Positions 8,136-16,200 of a stretch of DNA of 64,000 bases are shown here, piece after piece; position 1 is the stretch's first letter; every line of letters begins with the position of its first letter. The stretch comes from Streptomyces sp. NBC_00510 (GTDB lineage Bacteria; Actinomycetota; Actinomycetes; Streptomycetales; Streptomycetaceae). The stretch lies in NCBI GenBank assembly GCA_036013505.1, contig CP107851.1, positions 4,163,501 through 4,227,500 on the forward strand, read 5' to 3'. The notes beneath the pieces were generated by a model, which ran no database searches, was not told where the DNA came from, and saw nothing but the letters and a program-made list of their open reading frames with translations. Made by a program: the position numbers and the translations under genes.

Positions 8136-9548
8136 ATGGGTAACGGACCGATCGCGCTGGGTGTGGACAGCTCCACCCAGTCGACCAAGGTGCTCGCAGT
8201 CGACGTGGAGACGGGCGAGGTGCTGGCCAGGGGACAGGCCCGGCACACAGTGAGTGAGGGCGCCGGCCGCGAGACCGACCCCGAGGTGTGGTGGCGTGCG
8301 CTCGGCGCCGCCCTCGCCCAGATCGGGCCGTACGCGGAGCGCGCCGACGCCATCTCGGTCGGCGGCCAGCAGCACGGCCTGGTCGTCCTCGACCCGGTCG
8401 GCAGGCCCCTGCGGCCCGCCCTGCTCTGGAACGACGTGCGGTCCGCCCCGCAGGCCGCCGCGCTGGTGGAGCGGCACGGCGCCGCGTACTGGGCGGAGCG
8501 ATTCGGCAGCGTGCCCGGCACGAGCTTCACCGTGACCAAGTGGGCCTGGCTCACCGAGCACGAGCCGGAGACCGCCAAGGCCGCCGCGGCCGTGCGCCTC
8601 CCGCACGACTTCCTCACCGAGCGGCTCGGCGGCGCCGGCGTCACCGACCGGGGCGACGCCTCCGGCACCGGCTGGTGGGCCACGGACACCGAGACGTACG
8701 ACGAGGCGCTGCTCGCCGAGATCGGCCTCGACCCGGCCCTGCTGCCCAGGGTCCTGGGCCCCGGCGAGGCCGCGGGGGTCACCCTGCCCGGGCTGCCGCT
8801 GCGCGAGGGCGTCCTGGTCGGCGCGGGCACCGGCGACAACGCCGCCGCGGCCCTCGGCCTCGGGCTCCTCCCCGGTCAGCCCGCGCTGAGCCTCGGCACC
8901 TCCGGCACGGTCTACACCCCCGCCGCCACCCGGCCCACCGACCCCAGCGGCATCGTCGCCGGCTTCGCGGGCGGGCACGGCGACTGGCTGCCGCTGGCGT
9001 GCACCCTCAACTGCACCCTCGCCGTCGACAAGATCGCGGGGCTGCTCTCCCTGGACCGCGAGGCGGTCGAGCCGGGCGGCGGCACGGTCCTGCTGCCCTT
9101 CCTCGACGGCGAGCGCACCCCCAACCTGCCGTACGCCTCCGGGCTGCTCACCGGGCTGCGGCACGACACCACCCCCGGGCAGATCCTCCAGGCCGCGTAC
9201 GACGGCGCGGCGTACGCCCTGCTCACCGCACTCGACCAGGTGCTCGCGGTCGACGGCACCACCTCGGACGAGCCCCTGCTGCTCATCGGCGGCGGCGCCC
9301 GCGGAACGGCGTGGCGGGAGACCGTGCGGCGTCTGTCGGGGCGGGCCGTCCGGATCCCCGTCGCGGACGAGCTGGTCGCGCTGGGCGCGGCCGCGCAGGC
9401 CGCCGGCCTGCTCACCGGGGAGTCCCCGCAGGCCGTCGCCCGCCGCTGGGACACCACGGCCGGCCCCTCCTACGACCCCGTCCCGCGAGACGACGCCGCG
9501 CGCGACCGCCTCGCGGCGGCGCTGGCCGACTCCTTCGACGTGCGGTGA
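8136..9548 (+). CDS. xylB: Xylulokinase
   Basis: 470 residues, FGGY carbohydrate kinase that phosphorylates D-xylulose to D-xylulose 5-phosphate for the pentose phosphate pathway. Visible are the N-terminal phosphate-binding GVDSSTQSTKVLAVD, the substrate motif VGGQQHGLVVLD with WNDVRS, the conserved GAGTGDNAAAALGLGL, and the C-terminal FGGY signature with GGGARGTAWRETVRRL for adenosine binding. Start ATG 8136 is preferred over ATG 8103 because GAAGGGAG precedes it by 7 nt. Divergent from xylA; a hairpin follows, then xylR in the same direction. Confidence 0.95.
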   Translation: MGNGPIALGVDSSTQSTKVLAVDVETGEVLARGQARHTVSEGAGRETDPEVWWRALGAALAQIGPYAERADAISVGGQQHGLVVLDPVGRPLRPALLWNDVRSAPQAAALVERHGAAYWAERFGSVPGTSFTVTKWAWLTEHEPETAKAAAAVRLPHDFLTERLGGAGVTDRGDASGTGWWATDTETYDEALLAEIGLDPALLPRVLGPGEAAGVTLPGLPLREGVLVGAGTGDNAAAALGLGLLPGQPALSLGTSGTVYTPAATRPTDPSGIVAGFAGGHGDWLPLACTLNCTLAVDKIAGLLSLDREAVEPGGGTVLLPFLDGERTPNLPYASGLLTGLRHDTTPGQILQAAYDGAAYALLTALDQVLAVDGTTSDEPLLLIGGGARGTAWRETVRRLSGRAVRIPVADELVALGAAAQAAGLLTGESPQAVARRWDTTAGPSYDPVPRDDAARDRLAAALADSFDVR

Positions 9549-9554
9549 GCCGGT

Positions 9555-9588
9555 CGCCCCGCCCGGGGTCCGGCCGCCGGGCGGGGCG
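9555..9588 (+). terminator. Hairpin after xylB
   Basis: CGCCCCGCCCGG and CCGGGCGGGGCG form a perfect 12-bp stem with a 10-nt loop directly after the xylB stop. It could limit read-through into xylR. Confidence 0.6.
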
Positions 9589-9656
9589 TGCGAGGGTGGG
9601 GGCAGGACGACGTTGACCAGGACGGATGACGGACGAGAGCGGAAGGGGACCGGGGC

Positions 9657-10865
9657 GTGGCGGAAGGGCCGGGGTCGCAGGCGGGGTTGCGACGGCGGAA
9701 TCTGGCGCTGGTGATGCGAGCCGTGGCGGAACACGGCGAGGTCTCGCGCGCGGCCGTCGCCGCCGAGGTCGGGCTGACCCGGGCCACCGTGTCGACCCTC
9801 GTCGACGAGCTGCTCGCGGCCGGCCTGCTGGTGGAGCTGGGCACCCAGCGCCCCGGCACGGTCGGCCGCCCCGGCACCGCCCTGGCGCTGAACGACACCG
9901 GTCCGGCGGGCCTCGGCGCCGAGGTCGGGGTGGACCACCTCGCCGCCGTCGCGGTCGACCTGCGCGGCACCGTGCGCGCCCGGGCCCGTGTCGAGGCGGA
10001 CAACCGCGGCCGTCCGGCGCCGGAGGTGCTGCGCGAACTCGCGGCGCTCGTCGGCGAGGTGCGGCGGGAGGCGCGGGCCGCCGGACTGAGCGCGGCCGGA
10101 CTGACGCTCGCCGTGCCGGGCCTGGTCGGCCGGGACCGGCAGGTCGTGATGCGGGCGCCGAACCTCGGCTGGGAGGACGTCGACGCCGCGGGCTGGTTCG
10201 ACCGGGCCGGCGACGACGGCCTCTCCGGAGCCCGCATCCCGGTCACCGTCGAGAACGAGGCCAACCTCGGCGCCCTCGCCGAGCTCTGGCTGGGCGGCCA
10301 CGAGGGCGTCACCGACTTCGTGCACGTCTCGGCGGAGATCGGCATCGGCGCGGCGCTGGTCGTCGACGGCCGGTTGTTCCGCGGGGCGCGCGGCTTCGCC
10401 GGGGAGCTCGGCCACGTGCCCGTGCACCCGACGGGCCCGCGCTGCTCCTGCGGGGCCCGCGGCTGCCTGGAGCAGTACGCGGGCGAGGAGGCCGTGCTGC
10501 GCGCCGCGGGCATCGCCCCGGAGCGGCCGGACGCGCTCAAGGCCCTCCAGGCGGCCGCCGTGGAGGGCGACCCGGCGGCGTTGAAGGCGCTCGCGGCCGC
10601 CGGGCAGGCCTTCGGGATCGCGCTGAGCGGCGCGGTGAACCTGCTGGACCCGCAGGCCGTCGTGCTGGGCGGCACGCTGGCCTCGCTGGCGCCGTGGCTG
10701 CGCTCGGCCGTCGAACGCGAGCTGGGCCGCCGCGTGACGGACCGTCAATGGCGCGCGGACGCCGTGCGGGTGTCCCGGCTGGGCCGCGAGGGCGTGCTGC
10801 TCGGGGCGGCGTACAGCGTGGTGCGCTCGGTCCTGGACGACCCCCAGGCGCTGCGGACGCGGTAG
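9657..10865 (+). CDS. xylR: ROK-family xylose repressor
   Basis: 402 residues. An N-terminal winged helix (about 10-70: LRRRNLALVMRAVAEHGEVS, then GLTRATVSTLVDELLAAG as recognition region) precedes a sugar-kinase-like ROK domain with VENEANLGALAELWLG, GIGAALVVDGRLFRGARGFAGELGH and the zinc-binding CSCGARGCLEQYAG. ROK repressors release DNA on binding their sugar. GTG start with AAGGGGA about 8 nt upstream. Position directly downstream of xylB and the absence of other sugar genes argue for a xylose regulator. Confidence 0.88.
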   Translation: MAEGPGSQAGLRRRNLALVMRAVAEHGEVSRAAVAAEVGLTRATVSTLVDELLAAGLLVELGTQRPGTVGRPGTALALNDTGPAGLGAEVGVDHLAAVAVDLRGTVRARARVEADNRGRPAPEVLRELAALVGEVRREARAAGLSAAGLTLAVPGLVGRDRQVVMRAPNLGWEDVDAAGWFDRAGDDGLSGARIPVTVENEANLGALAELWLGGHEGVTDFVHVSAEIGIGAALVVDGRLFRGARGFAGELGHVPVHPTGPRCSCGARGCLEQYAGEEAVLRAAGIAPERPDALKALQAAAVEGDPAALKALAAAGQAFGIALSGAVNLLDPQAVVLGGTLASLAPWLRSAVERELGRRVTDRQWRADAVRVSRLGREGVLLGAAYSVVRSVLDDPQALRTR

Positions 10866-11033
10866 CCCCCGCGGCGCCCACTCCAGGGCCTGCGTCCGGG
10901 CCCGGCAACAGCCTCGCAACAGCTCGTCACGGCTCGTCACACGACGTACGGAACCGTCACCTCGGGCCGTTACGATGCGCTGCGCGGCGCGGCCGGGGGG
11001 CGGCGCCGGTCCGTGTTCCGGAGGGGGATCCCT

Positions 11034-11921
11034 GTGTTCGTGCTGTCCATCCTGCTGCTCATGGCGGCGGTCGTGCTGTTCTTCGTCGCCCGGGGCCAGA
11101 GCTCCGTCGGCTGGAAGCTGGGAGCGGCGCTCAGCGCCCTGGCGGGCGTGCTGGCCGGCGTCTTCGCGTGCGTCCACGTCGTGAGCGCCTACGAAGTCGG
11201 CGTCCCGGTGACCTTCGGCAAGGTCGGCTCCCCGCTGACCTCCGGCATCCACTTCAGGTCGCCGTTCACCGACGTCACGTCGTTCTCCACGCGCCCGGTC
11301 GACCTCGATCTGCACGACAAGGACGTGGTCGAGGTGCGCTCCTCGCAGGGCGGGGTGCTCTACGCCGACGTGACCATCAAGTGGGCCGTGGTGCCGGCCA
11401 AGGCCGTCGAGCTCTACCGGCTGGCGGGCAACGAGGAGGCCATCCAGTCGCGGCTGGTGATGCCGGACAGCCGCGAGATCATCCGCAACGTCTTCGCCAA
11501 GCACAGCAGCGAGGAGGGGTACGCCTCCGGCCGCGAGCGGATCGGGTCGGAGATCGACGCCCTGATCAAGCAGCGCCTCGCCCCGCGCGGCATCGACGTC
11601 ACCGCGGTGAACCTGCGCAACGTGCGGCCCTCCGACCAGTTGCAGGAGCAGATCGACAAGAAGATCCAGCAGCAGCAGGCCACCGAGCGGGCCACCGAGG
11701 CGGCCAGGACGGCCAAGGCCGAGGCGGAGCGCAAGCGGATCGAGGCGGAGGGCATCGCGAGCGCCAACCGGATCATCGCGCGGTCGCTGAGCGACAAGGT
11801 GCTCTACAACCAGTGCCTGGACGCCTACCGCGAGGCCGCGAAGTCCAACCCCGTGTACGCGGTGCCCTGCGGCACGGGCGCGAACGGCTCCCCGGTCATC
11901 GTGGACGGCACGAAGGACTGA
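11034..11921 (+). CDS. SPFH/band 7 (prohibitin-like) membrane protein
   Basis: 295 residues. Two N-terminal hydrophobic helices (about 1-20 and 27-48) precede an SPFH domain (VVSAYEVGVPVTFGKVGSP, then VDLDLHDKDVVEVRSSQGG and VNLRNVRPSDQLQEQID), followed by a charged coiled coil rich in Gln, Glu, Ala and Lys (about 205-250). Such proteins oligomerise on the membrane and scaffold proteases or lipid domains. Start GTG 11034 chosen because GGAGGGGG lies 8-15 nt upstream; an in-frame GTG at 11013 has none. The C-terminus contains two Cys. Specific partner unknown. Followed by a strong bidirectional terminator. Confidence 0.82.
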   Translation: MFVLSILLLMAAVVLFFVARGQSSVGWKLGAALSALAGVLAGVFACVHVVSAYEVGVPVTFGKVGSPLTSGIHFRSPFTDVTSFSTRPVDLDLHDKDVVEVRSSQGGVLYADVTIKWAVVPAKAVELYRLAGNEEAIQSRLVMPDSREIIRNVFAKHSSEEGYASGRERIGSEIDALIKQRLAPRGIDVTAVNLRNVRPSDQLQEQIDKKIQQQQATERATEAARTAKAEAERKRIEAEGIASANRIIARSLSDKVLYNQCLDAYREAAKSNPVYAVPCGTGANGSPVIVDGTKD

Positions 11922-11953
11922 CGGCCCGCCCGAGGAGGGCGCCAAGGACGCCA

Positions 11954-11987
11954 CAGGGGCCCGGAACCATGAGGTTCCGGGCCCCTG
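11954..11987. terminator. Bidirectional terminator
   Basis: Perfect 15-bp stem (CAGGGGCCCGGAACC / GGTTCCGGGCCCCTG) with loop ATGA between the convergent SPFH and L,D-transpeptidase genes. Confidence 0.85.
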
Positions 11988-12011
11988 CCGCCGTCCGGGG
12001 CGGGAGCGGTC

Positions 12012-13301
12012 TCAGACCGCGCTGCCGGCCTTCCAGGCGCTCCAGTTCATGTTCCAGCCGTTGAGGCCGTTCGCCGGGTCGACGGTCTTGTCCTTGGAGT
12101 TCTTCACGATCACGACGTCGCCGACGATCGAGTTCGTGTAGAACCAGTAGGCGTCGGTGGAGGTGTCCTTGGCGCCCTTGGTGTCGTTCAGGCCCACGCA
12201 GCCGTGGCTGGTGTTGACGGCGCCGAACACCGAGTCGGCGCCCCAGTAGTTGCCGTGGATGAAGGTGCCGGACGTGGTCAGGCGGATCGCGTGCGGCACG
12301 TCCTTGATGTCGTACTCGCCCTTGCCGTCGTCGTCGGTGAAGCCGACGGTGGCGCCGTTCATCCGGGTCTCGGTGAACTTCTCCGACATCACCATCTGGC
12401 CGTTGTAGGTGGTGTTCTCGTCCGAGCCTGCGGAGATCGGGATGTCGCGGATGACCTTGCCGTCGCGCACGACCTTCATCCGGTGGGTCGAGGCGTCGAC
12501 CGTCGAGACCTGGCTGCGACCGATCTTGAAGCTGACGGTCTTCTCCTGGACGCCGTAGACGCCGGAGGAGCCCTCGACGCCGTCGAGGTTCAGCTTGAGG
12601 GTGACGGTGGAGCCGGCCTGCCAGTAGGACTCGGGGCGGAAGTCGAGCCGGGTGGAGTTGAACCAGTGGCCGACGACCTCCTGGCCGCTGCTGGAGGTCA
12701 CCGCGATCGCCGACTGGACGGCCTTCTTGTCCTCGATCGCCTTGGTGAAGTTGATCGAGACCGGCATGCCCACGCCGACGGTCTGGCCGTTCTCGGGCGT
12801 GTAGTAGCCGATGAAGCTGTGCGCGGAGGTGACCGTGGTGAAGGTGGAGTTCTCGGCGGCCTTGCGGCCCTTGCCGTCCTCCGCCTTGGCGGCGATCTTG
12901 TACTGGGTCTCCCGCTTCAGCGGGCCGTCGGGCGCCCAGCTCGAGCCGTCCGCGGAGATCGTGCCCTTGACGTCGGAGCCGTCGGCGACCGAGGTCATGG
13001 TGACGCTGGTGAGCTCACCGTCGGTCACCTGCACCTTGGCGCCCGTGTTGATGCTGACGTCGCTGGCGCCGGTCTTCGGGGTGATCGATATTCGGGCGTC
13101 CGAGGAGTCCTTGGCCGCCTGCTCGTCGACCGAGGCCTGCGACTTGGCGTTGTTGTCGGAACCGGCCGTGCCCGCCTTGTCTCCCCCGCAGGCGGTCAGC
13201 GTGATCGCCCCGACGGCGAGCAGCGCCAGAGCTGCCAGCCCGGCTCGCCGCTTGCGCGAGGGACTCGTGTCGGTGGCTGTGCCGGTCTCGGCGCGCTTCA
13301 C
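12012..13301 (-). CDS. L,D-transpeptidase lipoprotein (YkuD, with Ig-like domains)
   Basis: 429 residues. A lipoprotein signal (KRRAGLAALALLAVGAITLTAC, lipobox LTAC) is followed by two Ig-like domains (about 60-160 and 160-265) and a YkuD catalytic domain ending with HGNYWG and the active-site SHGCVGLND, whose Cys is the nucleophile. These enzymes make 3-3 cross-links in peptidoglycan at the outer face of the membrane. GTG 13301 is chosen because GGAG lies 6 nt upstream; the frame also contains an upstream TTG. The C-terminal NGWNMNWSAWKAGSAV resembles the Trp-rich tail typical of actinobacterial Ldt proteins. Confidence 0.93.
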   Translation of the reverse strand: MKRAETGTATDTSPSRKRRAGLAALALLAVGAITLTACGGDKAGTAGSDNNAKSQASVDEQAAKDSSDARISITPKTGASDVSINTGAKVQVTDGELTSVTMTSVADGSDVKGTISADGSSWAPDGPLKRETQYKIAAKAEDGKGRKAAENSTFTTVTSAHSFIGYYTPENGQTVGVGMPVSINFTKAIEDKKAVQSAIAVTSSSGQEVVGHWFNSTRLDFRPESYWQAGSTVTLKLNLDGVEGSSGVYGVQEKTVSFKIGRSQVSTVDASTHRMKVVRDGKVIRDIPISAGSDENTTYNGQMVMSEKFTETRMNGATVGFTDDDGKGEYDIKDVPHAIRLTTSGTFIHGNYWGADSVFGAVNTSHGCVGLNDTKGAKDTSTDAYWFYTNSIVGDVVIVKNSKDKTVDPANGLNGWNMNWSAWKAGSAV

Positions 13302-13550
13302 ACAGATCTCCAATGTCTTCCGGTACGCGTTTCCCCCGGCCCGCGTGCGTCGCGGGCCACGGCCCTCGATCGAGCCTCACTCGTACGTCCAGGAACTGCC
13401 AGGGTCTTTGGTCCGTTCCCCCACCCCGGGAAGTGTGGGGAAGAACACGTGCGTGACGCACGTGACATGGGCGCGGTCACGCGGCCCGTGCGAAACCCCG
13501 GACCCGTGAGGGGCCCGGGGCGGGTGAGTCACGCACTGCCGAAGACGCGT

Positions 13551-13946
13551 TCAGCGTCCCTGCGGTTCCTCCTCCTCGATGTCGGCTTCGTCCACCTCGT
13601 CGTCCACCTCGTCGTCGGCCTCGTCGTCGTAGAGGTCCCACTCGTCGGAGTCGGGGTCGTACTCGGTGTGGGCACAGGACCAGGACGCCTGCACCAGTTC
13701 GATCCCCGGCACGCTGGTGACCAGGTCGAACGGATCGACCAGGTAGGCCAGCGCCTCCGACTCGTCCTGCCGCACCGACGCCTCGGCGTGCTGCCGCTCG
13801 TCGTCCGGCATGTACTCGTCGCCGCCGATCTGGTCCAGCGCGGCGTCGGTCAGCTCGCCGGACCCGGTGATCTCCAGGACCAGCTCCACCTGGAGCCGCA
13901 CGTAGCGCGGCCCGCTCTCCCCGGTGGGGATGTCAGTAGTGCTCAT
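13551..13946 (-). CDS. Small acidic protein of unknown function
   Basis: 131 residues, extremely acidic: the last 35 residues are mostly Asp and Glu (DDEADDEVDDEVDEADIEEEE). The N-terminal half (YVRLQVELVLEITGSGELTDAALDQI) looks like a small alpha/beta fold and contains a single Cys-His (SCAH). No signal peptide or membrane helix. I do not recognise a function; the pattern is seen in conserved Streptomyces hypothetical proteins. A 237-nt gene-free stretch separates it from the L,D-transpeptidase gene, and nothing recognisable was seen there. Confidence 0.75.
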   Translation of the reverse strand: MSTTDIPTGESGPRYVRLQVELVLEITGSGELTDAALDQIGGDEYMPDDERQHAEASVRQDESEALAYLVDPFDLVTSVPGIELVQASWSCAHTEYDPDSDEWDLYDDEADDEVDDEVDEADIEEEEPQGR

Positions 13947-14135
13947 GTGACGGAGCGTATGCGGGGGAACGGCCCCCGTTGCGCAGGCAGTCCGCTTCCG
14001 GCGCGGAAGGATACCCGCGGCGGCCCTCCGGGAACCCGCGGAAGCTCCGGTTCCGGGGTCGAACTTCCCTCAGCGGCGGTTGTCTCACTACCATCGGCCT
14101 TCACGGTCAAGTCGCCGCAACCGCTGGGGGATCCG

Positions 14136-14423
14136 TTGACCTCGCACCGTCCACCCGCTTTCGTCGCCGTCACGGCTGCCGCCGTCCTCGGCGCCCTGTA
14201 CTTCGTGCCCAACGCGTCCGCCAGTGCCGAGCACACGGCGAACACGAGCGCGCAGTCGTCCGTTTCGACCGCCACCACCGGGTCGGGCACCGACCAGGGA
14301 CAGCACCTGGCGGACACCGGCAGCGTCGACACCACGCCGTACCTGGTCGGCGGCACCGCCTTCCTCGGTCTGGGCGCGGCGCTCGTGATCAACGCGAGCC
14401 GCCGAGCCCGCGAGATGTACTAG
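14136..14423 (+). CDS. Small LAXTG-type sortase-anchored surface protein
   Basis: 95 residues from a TTG start preceded by GGGGG. It has a signal sequence (AFVAVTAAAVLGALYFVPNASA), a short Ser/Thr/Gln-rich mature part, then LADTG (about 57-61), a hydrophobic segment (YLVGGTAFLGLGAALVIN) and a basic tail (ASRRAREMY). LAXTG followed by a membrane helix and Arg residues is the sorting signal of class E sortases of Streptomyces, as in long chaplins. No sortase gene is in the window. The mature extracellular part is only about 30 residues, so it may be a spacer or a substrate of unknown role. The TTG start is the least certain point. Confidence 0.72.
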   Translation: MTSHRPPAFVAVTAAAVLGALYFVPNASASAEHTANTSAQSSVSTATTGSGTDQGQHLADTGSVDTTPYLVGGTAFLGLGAALVINASRRAREMY

Positions 14424-14432
14424 GCCCTGTCG

Positions 14433-14483
14433 GACCAGAACCCGCCCGCCCCGGCCGGAGGCCGGGGCGGGCGGGTTCTGGTC
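14433..14483. terminator. Very strong bidirectional terminator
   Basis: A perfect 24-bp inverted repeat, with arms 14433-14456 and 14460-14483 and loop GGA, lies between the surface-protein gene and convergent hutH. Confidence 0.9.
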
Positions 14484-14493
14484 GGGGTCAGTG

Positions 14494-16080
14494 TCAGGCG
14501 AGCGGGCCGGTGACCGACTCGGCCGCCGCCACCAGACCGCCGCCGCGCACGAAGTCGTACGCCGCCTCCAGGTCCGGGGACAGGAAGCGGTCCGGACCGG
14601 GTCCGCCCACTCCGGCCTCGCGCGCCGCCTTCACCACGGCCTGGGTCGCCGGGGCGGCCACCAGTACCTCGCTGCCCTGCACGCGCAGCTCGACGGCGCG
14701 CGACGCGGCCATCAGCTCGACCGCCACGATCCGGGCCAGGTTGTCCACCGCCTGCCGCAGCTTGCGCGCGGCCGACCAGCCCATCGACACGTGGTCCTCC
14801 TGCATCGCCGAGGACGGGATGGAGTCCACCGAGGCCGGGACCGCGAGCCGCTTGTTCTCGCTGACCAGCGCGGCCTGCGTGTACTGGGCGATCATCAGGC
14901 CGGAGTCCACGCCCGGGTCGTCGGCCAGGAAGGCGGGCAGGCCGTGCGAACGGCTCTTGTCCAGCAGCCGGTCGGTGCGCCGCTCCGCTATCGACCCGAG
15001 GTCGGCCGCCGCGATGGCCAGGAAGTCCAGCACGTAGGCGACGGGGGCGCCGTGGAAGTTGCCGTTGGACTCCACCCTCCCTCCCCCAGAGCCTTCGGCC
15101 TGGGAGGTGCCCCCAGCGAAGACGACCGGGTTGTCGACGGCGGAGACCAGCTCGCGGTCGGCGACCGTCATGGCGTGCGTCACGGTGTCCCGGCCGGCGC
15201 CGGCCACCTGCGGGGCGCAGCGGATCGAGTACGCGTCCTGGACCCGCGGGGCGTCGTCCTGGTGGTGCCCGGTGAGCCCGGAGCCGGCGAGCACACGGCG
15301 CATGTTCTCGGCGCTGGCCGCCTGGCCGGGGTGCGGGCGGATCGCGTGGAGCTCGGGGGCGAGCACCTTGTCCGTGCCCAGCAGCGCCTCCATCGACAGC
15401 GCGGCGGTGACGTCTGCGGCGGTGAACAGCCGGCGCAGGTCGTCGATGGCCATGACGAGCATGCCGAGCATGCCGTCGGTGCCGTTGATGAGGGCCAGGC
15501 CCTCCTTCTCGCGCAGCTCGACGGGCTCGATGCCGTGCTTGGCCAGCAGCTCCGCGGAGGGGCGCACGACGCCGTCGGGGCCCTCCGCCTCGCCCTCGCC
15601 CATCAGGACCAGCGCGCAGTGCGAGAGCGGTGCCAGGTCGCCGGAGCAGCCCAGGGAGCCGTACTCGTGGACGACGGGGGTGATGCCCGCGTTGAGCAGC
15701 GCGGCCATCGTCTCGGCGACGACCGGACGGACACCGGTACGGCCGGAGGCCAGCGTCTTCAGCCGCAGGAACATCAGCGCGCGCACCACCTCGCGCTCCA
15801 CGTGCGGGCCCATGCCGGCGGCGTGCGAGCGCACCAGGCTGCGCTGCAGCTGCGCGCGCAGCTCGGGGCTGATGTGCCGCACCGCGAGCGCGCCGAAGCC
15901 CGTCGAGACGCCGTAGACCGGCTCCGGTTTCGCCGCCAGGGCCTCCACGACCTCGCGCGCCGCGGCGATCCCGGCCAGCGCCTCCGCAGACAGCTCGACC
16001 CGCGCGCCACCGCGGGCCACCGCCAGCACGTCCTCCGCCGCGGCCCCGTGGGCCCCGATCACCACGTTATGCATACTCAT
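14494..16080 (-). CDS. hutH: Histidine ammonia-lyase
   Basis: About 528 residues, removing ammonia from L-histidine to give urocanate, the first step of histidine use. The MIO cofactor triad is Cys145-Ser146-Gly147 in EYGSLGCSGDLAPLSH; most family members have Ala-Ser-Gly, but I recall Cys in Streptomyces enzymes. Also seen are YGVSTGFGAL near the N-terminus, NGTDGMLGML, and VESNGNFHGAP. Odd: between DNPVV and RVESNGN lie about 14 extra Gly/Ser-rich residues encoded by a dispersed repeat (15079-15114), in frame. I prefer ATG 16080 to the GTG two codons earlier. Divergent hut genes are absent. Confidence 0.95.
   Translation of the reverse strand: MSMHNVVIGAHGAAAEDVLAVARGGARVELSAEALAGIAAAREVVEALAAKPEPVYGVSTGFGALAVRHISPELRAQLQRSLVRSHAAGMGPHVEREVVRALMFLRLKTLASGRTGVRPVVAETMAALLNAGITPVVHEYGSLGCSGDLAPLSHCALVLMGEGEAEGPDGVVRPSAELLAKHGIEPVELREKEGLALINGTDGMLGMLVMAIDDLRRLFTAADVTAALSMEALLGTDKVLAPELHAIRPHPGQAASAENMRRVLAGSGLTGHHQDDAPRVQDAYSIRCAPQVAGAGRDTVTHAMTVADRELVSAVDNPVVFAGGTSQAEGSGGGRVESNGNFHGAPVAYVLDFLAIAAADLGSIAERRTDRLLDKSRSHGLPAFLADDPGVDSGLMIAQYTQAALVSENKRLAVPASVDSIPSSAMQEDHVSMGWSAARKLRQAVDNLARIVAVELMAASRAVELRVQGSEVLVAAPATQAVVKAAREAGVGGPGPDRFLSPDLEAAYDFVRGGGLVAAAESVTGPLA
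15079..15114. repeat. Dispersed palindromic repeat inserted in frame in hutH
   Basis: CTCCCCCAGAGCCTTCGGCC followed by TGGGAGGTGCCCCC belongs to the same family as the units at 4831-4860, 5074-5103, 26092-26122 and 26193-26222, all of which lie outside genes. Here it encodes Gly-Gly-Thr-Ser-Gln-Ala-Glu-Gly-Ser-Gly-Gly-Gly within histidine ammonia-lyase without disturbing the frame. Confidence 0.8.
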
Positions 16081-16200
16081 ATTCACGAACCCTACGGACT
16101 GAATCGCTACCTGTCACGTGCCGGACGGGCCTCTTCCGCGCGGCCCTCGCCGCACCCGCCGGCCCGTCCCATGGTCCGCTCCCCGGGCCCCGGGCGGGCT

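Noticed and set aside
7980..11954. A minus-strand open frame of 1324 codons across xylB, xylR and the SPFH gene
   Set aside because: It is antisense to three well-supported genes; its translation is low-complexity Arg/Gly/Ala/Val typical of the third-position GC shadow.
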